From contig JAKAJN010000013.1 of the NCBI GenBank assembly GCA_021813725.1, positions 1-40,892 on the forward strand: a DNA stretch of 40,892 nt, read 5' to 3'. A program made the position numbers and the translations under genes. The notes below the pieces were generated by a model. That model ran no database searches, was not told the DNA's origin, and saw only the letters and a list, made by a program, of their open reading frames with translations. This document shows, in pieces, positions 7,066 through 15,473 of this stretch. Each line of letters starts with the position of its first letter. Positions within the stretch are counted from its first letter, which is position 1. The stretch comes from a bacterium. Lineage in GTDB: Bacteria; Gemmatimonadota; Gemmatimonadetes; Gemmatimonadales; Gemmatimonadaceae.

Positions 7066-8664
7066 CTACGGCGCGACGCGATGCCGCGACGACGCGCGCG
7101 CGATGTCGGCCAGCAGGCCGCCGCGCCCCCGCGCCGTCTTCGACTCCGCCTTCTCCGACGACGACGCCGGCGGCGTGTTATGGCAGTCGGCGCACGGCCC
7201 GTCCTGCCAGTCGTTGCCGATGTCCACCGGGTGGATGTACTTGAGCCCCTCGAGCGACGTTTGCATTGGCTTGCCGGCCACCTGCTGGCCGATGATCGAG
7301 TGGCACGTGTTGCAGTCCTTCGTGAGCACCTTGCCGTCCTGGTCGACGTGCTTGCCGTCGTGGCAGCGGAAGCAGCCCAGGAAGTACATGTGCCCAATGT
7401 TGTCCGGGAAGTTCTTCCAGTCGGCCTTCATCGACGGGAAGTAGTTGATCGTGAACAGGTTCTGCGTCTCGGTGATCATCCGCTCGATGGAGGCCTTCTT
7501 GGTCTGCATCAGGGCGGGGAAGTTGGTCTGGTAGTACTCCAGGATCGCGGTGCGAATGCTGTCCTTCGCGATCGCCGTCGAGGAATACGGTTCCTCGAGC
7601 ACGTGCACCGCCAGGTCCTTCGCGCTCGGCAGCGCGGGATCAATCCACCCCAGCGTCATCAGGTGATTGACCATGCGCGACGGGTTGCGATACTGGTGCG
7701 CCGGCCGGTTGTGGCAGTCCACGCAGTCCATCCGCCGCTGTTCGCCAGCCGCCGAATCCTGCGGGGTGAACGCCAATTCGGTGCTCTTGAAAATGCGCAC
7801 GCTGCCGTCCGGCCCCTCCGCGCGCACCCACGGGATCGTCTGCCGCCGATTGTCAGTGGCGATGTATGTCACCTTGTTGCGGATGTTCATGTGCCAGTGG
7901 ATGCCCGAGGTCGGGCCCGCTTCCTTGTTGCCGCCGCCGACCTTGATGAGCAGGTCGATCGTGGACTTCACGTTTTCCTTGCCCACCGACTGAAAGTATG
8001 TCTGCCGCATCAGCTTCTGGCTGAAGAACTGGCTGGGCCAGTGGCACTGCTCGCACGTTTCCTGCGCCGGGCGCAGGTTGTGAATCGGGGTCTCGATGGG
8101 ACGCGGGAATTTGTTGAACGCCACCGAGTAGAGCTGGTAGCTCCCCGACAGCTTCGACTTCACGAACCACCCGGCGCCCGACCCGATGTGGCACTTCACG
8201 CAGCCGACGCGCGCGTGCGGTCCGTTCTGGTACGCCGTGTATTCCGGTTCCATTGGCGTATGGCAGCTTGTGCCGCAGAACTTGTCCGTCTCCATCGCGT
8301 GGTACGCCTGAAAGCTCCCGACGCCCGTCGCGAGCACCAGGAACCCGCCGAGCACCGCCACCGCCGCGATGCCGCCCTGATGCCGCGGGTTCGCAAGGTC
8401 GATCTTCGGGAAGTGGCGTTCCTTGTGCTTGCCCAGCCGGATCAGCCGGTTCTCACGCAGGATGCCGAAAATCGCGATCGCCACGCCGAACAGCAGCACG
8501 CCCGGCACGATGATGTAGGCGAGGACGCCGACGTACGGACTCGGATCCTTGGCCAGCCATTCGTTGATCGCGAGGAATCCGATGATGATGAAGCAGAGCG
8601 TCGTGATGGCGACGCCGAGCAGCGTGATCGGATTCGAGAAGGACTGGGGCAGTTTGGATCGCAT
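7066..8664 (-). CDS. Seven-haem NapC/NirT-type inner-membrane cytochrome c (ImcH-like)
   Basis: 532 residues from ATG 8664 (GGAG about 10 nt upstream). Three hydrophobic segments (~14-34, 43-67, 97-117) anchor it in the inner membrane, followed by a periplasmic haem domain. Seven haem-binding sites are visible. The first is C-G-T-S-C-H at 130-135, a CX3CH motif; the others are CXXCH: C-V-K-C-H, C-E-Q-C-H, C-V-D-C-H, C-F-R-C-H, C-N-T-C-H and C-A-D-C-H. The NapC-like order (E-P-E-Y-T-A-Y-Q-N-G-P-H-A-R-V-G-C...C-E-Q-C-H-W-P) and the three-helix, seven-haem layout match descriptions of Geobacter ImcH, a quinol-oxidising protein. It is transcribed away from the other cytochromes over a shared 276-bp promoter region. 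Quinol oxidation and electron delivery to periplasmic carriers is inferred. Confidence 0.9.
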   Translation of the reverse strand: MRSKLPQSFSNPITLLGVAITTLCFIIIGFLAINEWLAKDPSPYVGVLAYIIVPGVLLFGVAIAIFGILRENRLIRLGKHKERHFPKIDLANPRHQGGIAAVAVLGGFLVLATGVGSFQAYHAMETDKFCGTSCHTPMEPEYTAYQNGPHARVGCVKCHIGSGAGWFVKSKLSGSYQLYSVAFNKFPRPIETPIHNLRPAQETCEQCHWPSQFFSQKLMRQTYFQSVGKENVKSTIDLLIKVGGGNKEAGPTSGIHWHMNIRNKVTYIATDNRRQTIPWVRAEGPDGSVRIFKSTELAFTPQDSAAGEQRRMDCVDCHNRPAHQYRNPSRMVNHLMTLGWIDPALPSAKDLAVHVLEEPYSSTAIAKDSIRTAILEYYQTNFPALMQTKKASIERMITETQNLFTINYFPSMKADWKNFPDNIGHMYFLGCFRCHDGKHVDQDGKVLTKDCNTCHSIIGQQVAGKPMQTSLEGLKYIHPVDIGNDWQDGPCADCHNTPPASSSEKAESKTARGRGGLLADIARASSRHRVAP

Positions 8665-8940
8665 GAGCGGCCGACTCCAGAAGGGTCGCGAAAACACCGA
8701 CGGCTGGATCGGCAATATTGCCTACGCGGCGTCCGTTGCACAGGCAGACACCTCCCCTTTTCGGGGATGGGAGTTTCCCTTGCACGGCCGTCCGGGATTC
8801 CCGTACGTAGAGACCGCATTCTCTGGATTTCACACGGAGGTCCCACGCCCGAGATTTCGTGTCAGCCGAGGGGGGAGCATCCAGAGGCTCGCCGGACTCG
8901 GTTCATCGTTCAACGGCAGGACAGACAAGGGGAGCACTAC
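8665..8940. promoter_or_regulatory. Divergent promoter region of the multihaem cluster, with a 12-bp palindrome
   Basis: 276 bp between the divergent starts of the 7-haem cytochrome (8664) and the c554-like cytochrome (8941). It contains the perfect palindrome GGCAATATTGCC at 8711-8722, a plausible operator for a dimeric regulator about 47 bp upstream of the minus-strand start. A small stem, TCCCC/GGGGA, lies near 8755. No convincing -35/-10 pair could be fixed for either direction, and no coding region is evident. Confidence 0.45.
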
Positions 8941-9471
8941 ATGAAGCGCACGTTTGGTCTACTGGCGATCCTCGCCGCGGCCGTCGTTGTGCCCAACCTC
9001 GCCAGCGCGCAGAGCACGTTCGTCGGCGTGAAGGGCTGCACGATGTGCCACAAGTCGGCCGCCCAGGGGCAACAGCTTGCCATCTGGGAGAAGTCGAAGC
9101 ACGCCGGCGCGTACACCACGCTGACGACGGAGAAGGCAAACGAGATTGCGAAGGCGAAGGGGCTGGCCAAGCCGGCAGCGGAGTCGCCGGAGTGCCTCGA
9201 GTGCCACACGATCAAGGGCGGCCCGGATGCGGCCGACATCAAGCAGGGCGTGCAGTGCGAGAGCTGCCACGGTGCGGGCTCGGCCTACAAGTCCATGGCG
9301 GTGATGAAGGTGAAGGACAATGCCGTGAAGGCGGGCTTGGCGGCGTTCGCCGACGAGGCGGCCATCGAGGCGATGTGCAAGAACTGCCACAACGAGAAGA
9401 GCCCGACCAACAAGCCGTTCAACTTCGCCGAGCGCTGGAAGGAGATCGCGCACAAGAAGCCGGCTGCATAA
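8941..9471 (+). CDS. Tetrahaem cytochrome c554-like periplasmic protein
   Basis: 176 residues with a Sec signal peptide (M-K-R-T-F-G-L-L-A... cleaving near A-S-A-Q). Four CXXCH sites: C-T-M-C-H, C-L-E-C-H, C-E-S-C-H and C-K-N-C-H. The opening F-V-G-V-K-G-C-T-M-C-H-K-S and the segment I-W-E-K-S-K-H-A-G-A-Y are characteristic of the cytochrome c554 family, tetrahaem electron carriers known from nitrifiers and metal reducers. A good Shine-Dalgarno GGGGAG precedes ATG 8941. It heads a three-gene run with gaps of 39 and 31 bp. As the small soluble member it probably shuttles electrons between the large membrane cytochromes and a further acceptor; the partner is inferred. Confidence 0.92.
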   Translation: MKRTFGLLAILAAAVVVPNLASAQSTFVGVKGCTMCHKSAAQGQQLAIWEKSKHAGAYTTLTTEKANEIAKAKGLAKPAAESPECLECHTIKGGPDAADIKQGVQCESCHGAGSAYKSMAVMKVKDNAVKAGLAAFADEAAIEAMCKNCHNEKSPTNKPFNFAERWKEIAHKKPAA

Positions 9472-9510
9472 CCTCCCCCCACTCCGCCCAGCTGAGAGAA
9501 GAGCATCAAC

Positions 9511-11682
9511 ATGATCCGACGCCTGCTTGTCCTGTTCCTCGTGCTCGGAACCTTCACTCAGCTGGGCGCCAAGGCAGCCCTCGCGCAAACGCGCGAGGAC
9601 TGCCTTGCTTGTCACAGTGACTCGACCCTGACCAAGGACGGACCGGGGAAGAAGACCATCTCGCTGTTCGTGCGCGAGCAGGTGCTCAACGGTTCCACGC
9701 ACGCCAAGCTCGCCTGCGTGAGCTGCCACGAGGGATTCAACCCCGAGGAGCTGCCGCACAAGGCCGAGATCGGGCACGTCAACTGCGCGCGCTGCCACGG
9801 CAAGGCGGTGCTCAAGCACCCCTTCCATCCCGAGATCAACCGCGCCGTCTCGCATGGCCAGCTGCCGAAGACGCTCTGCCAGAGTTGCCACGGCACGCAC
9901 AATGTGCAGTCGCCCAAGCAACCGGGCGCACCGTTTTCGAAGGCGCGGCTGACGCAGGACTGTGGTCAGTGTCACCAGAAGGCGGCCGAGCATTTCCCGG
10001 CATCGGCGCACGGCCAGGCGCTGGCCAAGGGAGTGAAGGGCGCGCCGAACTGCCTCACCTGCCACCAGACCACGACCGGTTTCGTGATGGGGCGCGGCGT
10101 CGATTCGCTGACCGTCAAGCTCAACCAGAACAAGCTCTGCTTCGGCTGCCACCTCGACAATCCGGACGTGCGGGCGCGCACGTCGCCCACCGCCGGCTTC
10201 ATCCAGGGCTACGAATCGAGCGTGCACGGCCAGGCGCTCGAGAAGAAGGGGCTCGCTGGCGCCGCCAATTGCGTGAGCTGTCACGGCAGCCACGACATGA
10301 AGCGCGGCTCCGACGCCACGTCCTTCGTCAACCGCCTCAACATCCCGAAGACCTGCGGGACCTGCCACACGAAGGTCGCCGTCCTGTACAAGACGAGCGT
10401 GCACGGCGTCGAGGTGGCGAAGGGGAATGACGATGCGCCGGTCTGCACGTCGTGCCACGGCGAGCACACGATCCTCGGCAAGAAGGATCCCAACTCCCGC
10501 ACGGCTCCCACGAACGTGTCGGCGCAGGTCTGCCAGCCGTGCCATGCGTCGGTGCAGCTCTCGGCCAAGTACGGCCTGCGCAGCGACCGGTTCAAGACGT
10601 TCACCGACAGCTATCACGGCCTCGCGAGCCGCGGCGGATCGCTCTCGGTGGCCAACTGCGCGAGCTGTCACGGCGGCCACGACATCAAGGCGTCATCCGA
10701 TCCGACCTCGACGGTCAACAAGGCCAACCTCAAGGTGACGTGCGGCAAGTGCCATCCCGGCGCGAGCGAACGGTTCGCGCAGGGGTCCGTGCACATCACG
10801 CTGACGCAGGAGCAGGAGCCCATCCTGTACTGGGTGGCGCTGGGCTACGTCATCCTCATCGTCCTGATCATTGGCGGGATGTTGGGGCACAACGTGCTCG
10901 ACTTCGTGAAGAAGTCGAAGCACAACCTCAAGGTGCGCCGCGGGCTCATTGACGCCGAGCACGGCGGCCACACGCTCTACCTGCGCATGTCGCTCAACGA
11001 GCGGCTGCAGCACGCCGCGCTGGTCGTCAGCTTCGTGACGCTCGTGATCACGGGCTTCGCGCTCAAGTTCCCCGAGGCGTGGTGGGTGGCGCCGCTGCAC
11101 CGGAACCTCCCGGGCGTCTTCGACCTGCGCTCGCTGGTGCATCGCATTGCCGGCGTCATCATGCTGGTGGCGAGCGTCTACCACCTGTACTACATCGCCG
11201 TCGTGCCGCGCGGGCGGCAGCTGGTGAAGGATCTGTTCCCCGGGCCGCAGGACCTGGTGGACGCGATCAACGTCGTGAAGTACAACCTGGGGTGGTCGAG
11301 CGAGAAGCCGAAGTTCGGGCGGTTCAGCTACATCGAGAAGAGCGAGTACTGGGCGCTGGTGTGGGGGAACATCGTGATGGGGGCCACGGGCGTCATCCTG
11401 TGGTTCGACAACACGTTCATGAACCTGCTGACCAAGCTCGGCTGGGACATTGCCCGCACCGTGCACTACTACGAAGCCTGGCTGGCGACGCTCGCCATTC
11501 TTGTCTGGCACATCTACTTCGTGGTGTTCAACCCCGACATCTATCCCGTCAACCTCGCCTTCTGGAAGGGCACGCTCACCGAGCGCGAAATGCTCGACGA
11601 GCACCCGCTCGAGCTGGAGCGGCTGCGCGCGCAGGCGGGGGACGACGCGGATGATGACGCACCGGGCGCGACGCCCGCCTAG
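9511..11682 (+). CDS. 13-haem cytochrome c fused to a cytochrome b561-type membrane domain (CbcL-like)
   Basis: 723 residues. A Sec signal peptide (ending A-A-L-A-Q-T) leads into a periplasmic region with 13 CXXCH motifs, the last being C-G-K-C-H at about residue 412. From ~435 to ~690 there are five strongly hydrophobic helices, with histidines at L-Q-H-A-A-L, L-V-H-R-I-A-G, V-Y-H-L-Y-Y and V-W-H-I-Y-F, as in the di-haem b subunits of HydC/FdnI/b561 type. The C-terminus is acidic. Fusion of a multihaem c domain to such a b domain is the architecture of Geobacter CbcL, but with more haems. Proposed job: oxidise menaquinol in the membrane and pass electrons along the haem wire in the periplasm. 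Start ATG 9511 is preceded by the purine-rich GAGAGAAGAG. Confidence 0.9.
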   Translation: MIRRLLVLFLVLGTFTQLGAKAALAQTREDCLACHSDSTLTKDGPGKKTISLFVREQVLNGSTHAKLACVSCHEGFNPEELPHKAEIGHVNCARCHGKAVLKHPFHPEINRAVSHGQLPKTLCQSCHGTHNVQSPKQPGAPFSKARLTQDCGQCHQKAAEHFPASAHGQALAKGVKGAPNCLTCHQTTTGFVMGRGVDSLTVKLNQNKLCFGCHLDNPDVRARTSPTAGFIQGYESSVHGQALEKKGLAGAANCVSCHGSHDMKRGSDATSFVNRLNIPKTCGTCHTKVAVLYKTSVHGVEVAKGNDDAPVCTSCHGEHTILGKKDPNSRTAPTNVSAQVCQPCHASVQLSAKYGLRSDRFKTFTDSYHGLASRGGSLSVANCASCHGGHDIKASSDPTSTVNKANLKVTCGKCHPGASERFAQGSVHITLTQEQEPILYWVALGYVILIVLIIGGMLGHNVLDFVKKSKHNLKVRRGLIDAEHGGHTLYLRMSLNERLQHAALVVSFVTLVITGFALKFPEAWWVAPLHRNLPGVFDLRSLVHRIAGVIMLVASVYHLYYIAVVPRGRQLVKDLFPGPQDLVDAINVVKYNLGWSSEKPKFGRFSYIEKSEYWALVWGNIVMGATGVILWFDNTFMNLLTKLGWDIARTVHYYEAWLATLAILVWHIYFVVFNPDIYPVNLAFWKGTLTEREMLDEHPLELERLRAQAGDDADDDAPGATPA

Positions 11683-11713
11683 CCGAGAGACGACGCCGCA
11701 TGAAGGTCGCGAC

Positions 11714-14506
11714 ATGACCGGGCGGAGCGGCGCGCTGCGCGCCGGCCTCCTCGCGTTCGCCCTGCTGTTCCTGTCGGGAGGCGGCGCGCCGGCGCTCGCG
11801 CAGGGTAACGCCGACTGCCTCGAGTGCCACAGCGACAAGAGCCTCACCAAGAAGCGCGACGGTCGCACGGTCTCGCTCTTCATCGACGCGGCACGCTTCA
11901 ATGCGTCGGTGCACGCCAAGGCGAACTGCACCGACTGCCACGCCGACCTGAAGGGAAAGGACCTTCCGCACGACGAGACGCTGAAGCCGGCGCAGTGCCG
12001 CAGCTGCCACGAGGCGGAGCAGGTGCAGCACGACCAGTCGCTGCACGGGCGCGCCATCGCGCGCGGCGACCCGCTGGCGCCGCGCTGCAGCAGTTGCCAC
12101 GGCACGCACGACATCGTGCGGCGCGCCGACCCGCGGTCGCCCGTGCAGCCGTCGCGCATCCCGTACCTCTGCGGCCGGTGCCACTCGGAGGGCGGACGCG
12201 TCCAGAAGGAACGCGTCATCCACCAGTCGAACATCATCAACAACTACACGGAGTCCATCCACGGCGAGGCCCTGATGACCAAGGGGCTCACCGTCGCGGC
12301 CACGTGCGTCTCGTGCCACACGGCGCACTCGATCCGCAAGCACACGGACCCCAAGTCGTCCATCGCGCGCGCCAACATCGCCGCCACCTGCTCCACCTGC
12401 CATGCCGCCATCGAGACGGTGCACCGCAAGGTCATCGAAGGCCGGCTGTGGGAGCGCGAAACGCACGTCCTGCCGGCCTGCGTGGACTGCCACGAGCCGC
12501 ACAAGGCGCGCCGCGTCTTCTATGACCAGGGCATGGCCGACCGCGACTGCCTGCGCTGTCACGAGCGCGAGGACATCCGGTCGTCCAAGGACGGGCACTC
12601 GCTGCGCGTGCGGCTGGACTCGCTGGGCACCTCGGTGCACGTCAAGATCCGCTGCAGCCAGTGCCACACCGACGTTGCGCCGTCGCATGTGCGCCCGTGC
12701 GAGACGATCAAGTCCAAGGTCAACTGCGCATCGTGCCACGCCGAGGTCGGCGATCAGTACCGGCTGAGCACGCACGGCCAGCTCGAGGCGAAGAACGACC
12801 CGAACGGCCCGAGCTGCAAGCAGTGCCACGGTACGCACGGCGTGCTCGGCAAGGCCAACCCGCAGTCGCCGATCTTCCCGACGCAGATTCCCACCCTCTG
12901 CGGGCGCTGCCATCGCACCGGCGAGAAGGCGGCGCGGCTCTACACGGGCACCGAAACCAAGATCGTCGAGAACTACACCGAGAGCATCCACGGCAAGGGG
13001 CTGCTGGAGAGCGGCCTCGTCGTCACCGCCACCTGCACGTCCTGCCACACGGCGCACAGCGTGCTGCCGCACGACAGCACGACGTCAAGCGTCAACCGCC
13101 ACAACCTGCCGCAGACCTGCGGGCGATGCCACGAGGGAATCGCCAAGCAATTCGCCCGCAGCGTGCACTCGGAACTGGTCACGCAGACCGACAAGAAGCT
13201 CCCGGTGTGCGAAGACTGCCACTCGGCGCACCGCATCGGCCGCACCGACGCCGAGGGGTTCAAGCTCAAGATCATGGGCCAGTGCGGCTCGTGCCACGAG
13301 GCGATCGCCGAGTCGTACTTCGACACGTACCACGGCAAGGTGTCGCGACTCGGCTACACCAAGACCGCGCAGTGCTACGACTGCCACGGCTCGCACGACA
13401 TCCTGCGCGTCGCCGACGTCCGCTCGAAGCTGAGCCGACAGAACGTCGTGCAGACCTGCCAGAAATGCCATCCCGGCGCCAACCGGCGCTTCGCCGGCTA
13501 CCTGACGCACGTCACGCACCACGACCTGTCCAAGTATCCGGTGCTGTTCTGGGTCTTCTGGGGGATGACCGCGCTCCTCGTGGTCACGTTCACCGTGGGC
13601 GGCGCGCACACGCTGATGTGGCTGCCGCGTGCCCTGCAGATGCGCCAGGAGTTCGGGCGGCATCCGCCGGCCAGGGAAGGGGAGCTCGAGTACGAGCGGT
13701 TTACCCGCCTCAATCGCGTGCTGCACATCGCGATGATCGTGAGCTTCATCAGCCTCGCACTCACCGGGATGACGCTCAAGTTCTCGTACACACGCTGGGC
13801 GTCGGTGGTCTCGCACGTCCTCGGCGGCTTCGAGTCGGCCGGCTTCATCCACCGCTTCGCCGCGGTCATCATGGTGGCCGTCTTCATCACGCACGTGGTG
13901 GACGTGATCAAGCGCAAGCGGCGCGACAAGACGACGTGGAAGGACCTCGTGTTCGGCCCGGGCTCGATGATGTTCAACAAGCGCGACCTCAACGAGCTCA
14001 TCGGGTCGGTGAAGTGGTTCCTCGGCAAGGGGAAGCGCCCCACCTACGGCCGGTGGACCTACTGGGAGAAGTTCGACTACTTCGCCGTGTTCTGGGGCAT
14101 CTTCGTGATCGGGTCCACCGGACTCACGCTCTGGTTCCCGACCTTCTTCTCGCGCTTTCTGCCGGGCTGGTTCATCAACGTCGCCACCATCGTGCACAGC
14201 GACGAAGCGCTGCTGGCCACGGGCTTCATCTTCACCATCCACTTCTTCAACACGCACCTGCGTCCCGAGAAGTTCCCGATGGATCTCGTGGTCTTCACCG
14301 GCCGGATGACGGTGGACGAGCTGAAGCACGACAAGCCCGACGAGTACGAGGCGTTGGTGGAGAAGGGGACGCTCGAGGAGCATCTCGTCGTGCCGTACCA
14401 GCCCATTGTCATCCGCGCCATCCGGTTCTTTGCGTGGACGGCCCTGGCGCTGGGGACGATGATCGTGCTGTGGATTCTCTACGCGATGATCTTCTCCTAC
14501 GCGTAG
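11714..14506 (+). CDS. 19-haem cytochrome c fused to a cytochrome b561-type membrane domain
   Basis: 930 residues from ATG 11714 (GAAGG 8 nt upstream). A Sec signal peptide (ending A-P-A-L-A-Q) is followed by 19 CXXCH motifs over ~560 residues, then a membrane domain (~600-875) with b-haem-type histidines (V-L-H-I-A-M, F-I-H-R-F-A, F-I-T-H-V-V, T-I-H-F-F) and an extra C-terminal helix. Haem sites 1-8 and 9-16 form two copies of one module: five matched sites (haems 3/11, 4/12, 8/16 and the shared Y-T-E-S-I-H-G segment among them) lie exactly 729 nt apart. Its last two haem segments and membrane domain are clearly homologous to the 13-haem protein upstream, so the pair are paralogues. Probably a quinol-linked electron conduit; acceptor unknown. 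Confidence 0.9.
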   Translation: MTGRSGALRAGLLAFALLFLSGGGAPALAQGNADCLECHSDKSLTKKRDGRTVSLFIDAARFNASVHAKANCTDCHADLKGKDLPHDETLKPAQCRSCHEAEQVQHDQSLHGRAIARGDPLAPRCSSCHGTHDIVRRADPRSPVQPSRIPYLCGRCHSEGGRVQKERVIHQSNIINNYTESIHGEALMTKGLTVAATCVSCHTAHSIRKHTDPKSSIARANIAATCSTCHAAIETVHRKVIEGRLWERETHVLPACVDCHEPHKARRVFYDQGMADRDCLRCHEREDIRSSKDGHSLRVRLDSLGTSVHVKIRCSQCHTDVAPSHVRPCETIKSKVNCASCHAEVGDQYRLSTHGQLEAKNDPNGPSCKQCHGTHGVLGKANPQSPIFPTQIPTLCGRCHRTGEKAARLYTGTETKIVENYTESIHGKGLLESGLVVTATCTSCHTAHSVLPHDSTTSSVNRHNLPQTCGRCHEGIAKQFARSVHSELVTQTDKKLPVCEDCHSAHRIGRTDAEGFKLKIMGQCGSCHEAIAESYFDTYHGKVSRLGYTKTAQCYDCHGSHDILRVADVRSKLSRQNVVQTCQKCHPGANRRFAGYLTHVTHHDLSKYPVLFWVFWGMTALLVVTFTVGGAHTLMWLPRALQMRQEFGRHPPAREGELEYERFTRLNRVLHIAMIVSFISLALTGMTLKFSYTRWASVVSHVLGGFESAGFIHRFAAVIMVAVFITHVVDVIKRKRRDKTTWKDLVFGPGSMMFNKRDLNELIGSVKWFLGKGKRPTYGRWTYWEKFDYFAVFWGIFVIGSTGLTLWFPTFFSRFLPGWFINVATIVHSDEALLATGFIFTIHFFNTHLRPEKFPMDLVVFTGRMTVDELKHDKPDEYEALVEKGTLEEHLVVPYQPIVIRAIRFFAWTALALGTMIVLWILYAMIFSYA

Positions 14507-14517
14507 CGGCTGAAAAG

Positions 14518-14558
14518 CTCGTCGCCCGACGGCACCACCCCGCGCGCCAGACGACGAG
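14518..14558. terminator. Weak hairpin between the cytochrome operon and the rhomboid gene
   Basis: A 7-bp inverted repeat (14518-14524 with 14552-14558) with a 27-nt GC-rich loop lies between the convergent stops at 14506 and 14577. It is the only candidate termination structure seen here and is weak. Confidence 0.3.
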
Positions 14559-14576
14559 GGGGCCCGTCGCTACACG

Positions 14577-15350
14577 CTAGGCGACCGGCGGCACCCGGTC
14601 GTCGGGCGGCACAAAGTGCATCAGGAACTGCCGTTCCTGCACCGTCAGGCTGCCGATTCCCTGCGCGCTGATCTTGTCGAGGATGCGGTTCACCTCGTCG
14701 CGGTTGAGCTCGTGCACCTTGGACACGTCCACCCGCTGGAACGCGCCGATCGATCCGACCACCCGCCCGCCGCCCTCGGCCTGCTTCTTGAAGCGCGTGG
14801 CGCTCGATCCCCAGCGAATGAGCTTGAGGTAGACGAACGCGCCGGCGTAGCCGCCGAGGTGCGCAAAGTCCGCCGCGCCGCCGCGCGACCCGCCCATGCC
14901 GCTCCAGATGGCGAGCACTGTCGTGATGACCACCAGCCAGCGCGCCTCGAGCGGGAGGATCCCCCAGATGTAGATCTGCTCGCGCGGCCAGAAGTGCGCG
15001 AAGGCGAGCATGATGCCGAAGATGCCGGCCGATGCGCCGATGACGCCGGCGTACGGGGCGAAGGCGAACGACAGCAGCGCGCCACTGATCCCCGACACGA
15101 AGTAGAGCGTGATGAACCGGCGCGAGCCGAGCATCGCCTCGATGCGCGGGCCGAAGAAATAGAGCCCGAGCATGTTGAAGAGGATGTGCGAGAACCCGCC
15201 GTGCAGGAACATGTACGTGACAATCGTCCACGGCCGCGAGAGGATGAGCATGGGCACGAAGACGAACGGCTCCGCCAGCCCCGGCGCCATGAGCTGCACG
15301 AAGAAGACCAGGACATTGGCGATGAGCAGGCGCTGGACCCACGGCGTCAC
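14577..15350 (-). CDS. Rhomboid-family intramembrane serine protease
   Basis: 257 residues with six hydrophobic segments. The catalytic serine is in G-A-S-A-G (Ser107) and the catalytic histidine in D-F-A-H-L-G-G-Y (His164). The family segment H-G-G-F-S-H-I-L-F-N-M (~50-60) is intact. Rhomboids cleave transmembrane helices within the bilayer. A soluble C-terminal tail (~190-257: V-N-R-I-L-D-K-I-S-A-Q-G-I-G-S-L-T) is shared with a subset of bacterial rhomboids and is probably cytoplasmic. The substrate is unknown. It converges on the cytochrome operon without an evident functional link. Confidence 0.93.
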   Translation of the reverse strand: MTPWVQRLLIANVLVFFVQLMAPGLAEPFVFVPMLILSRPWTIVTYMFLHGGFSHILFNMLGLYFFGPRIEAMLGSRRFITLYFVSGISGALLSFAFAPYAGVIGASAGIFGIMLAFAHFWPREQIYIWGILPLEARWLVVITTVLAIWSGMGGSRGGAADFAHLGGYAGAFVYLKLIRWGSSATRFKKQAEGGGRVVGSIGAFQRVDVSKVHELNRDEVNRILDKISAQGIGSLTVQERQFLMHFVPPDDRVPPVA

Positions 15351-15473
15351 GACGATGCTCCTCCTCCGACCGTCCGGCGCGCTCGCCGGCGTCGGAGGAA
15401 ACGTCTAAGGTTAGGGTGGCCGCACGCTGGGCCGACCGCGATCACACGAACTCTACCTGAACGAGACAACGAT

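Noticed and set aside
8959-10680. 573-codon minus-strand frame opposite the cytochrome genes
   Set aside because: The opposite strand encodes clear CXXCH proteins with signal peptides; the antisense translation is low-complexity and shows no family features.
11576-13072. 498-codon minus-strand frame opposite the 19-haem gene
   Set aside because: Same reason: shadow of a multihaem coding sequence whose regular Cys/His codons suppress antisense stops.
11996-13211. Regular DNA-level repetition in the cytochrome region considered as a CRISPR or satellite array
   Set aside because: The repetition is a protein-level 243-codon duplication with diverged bases, inside an intact reading frame.
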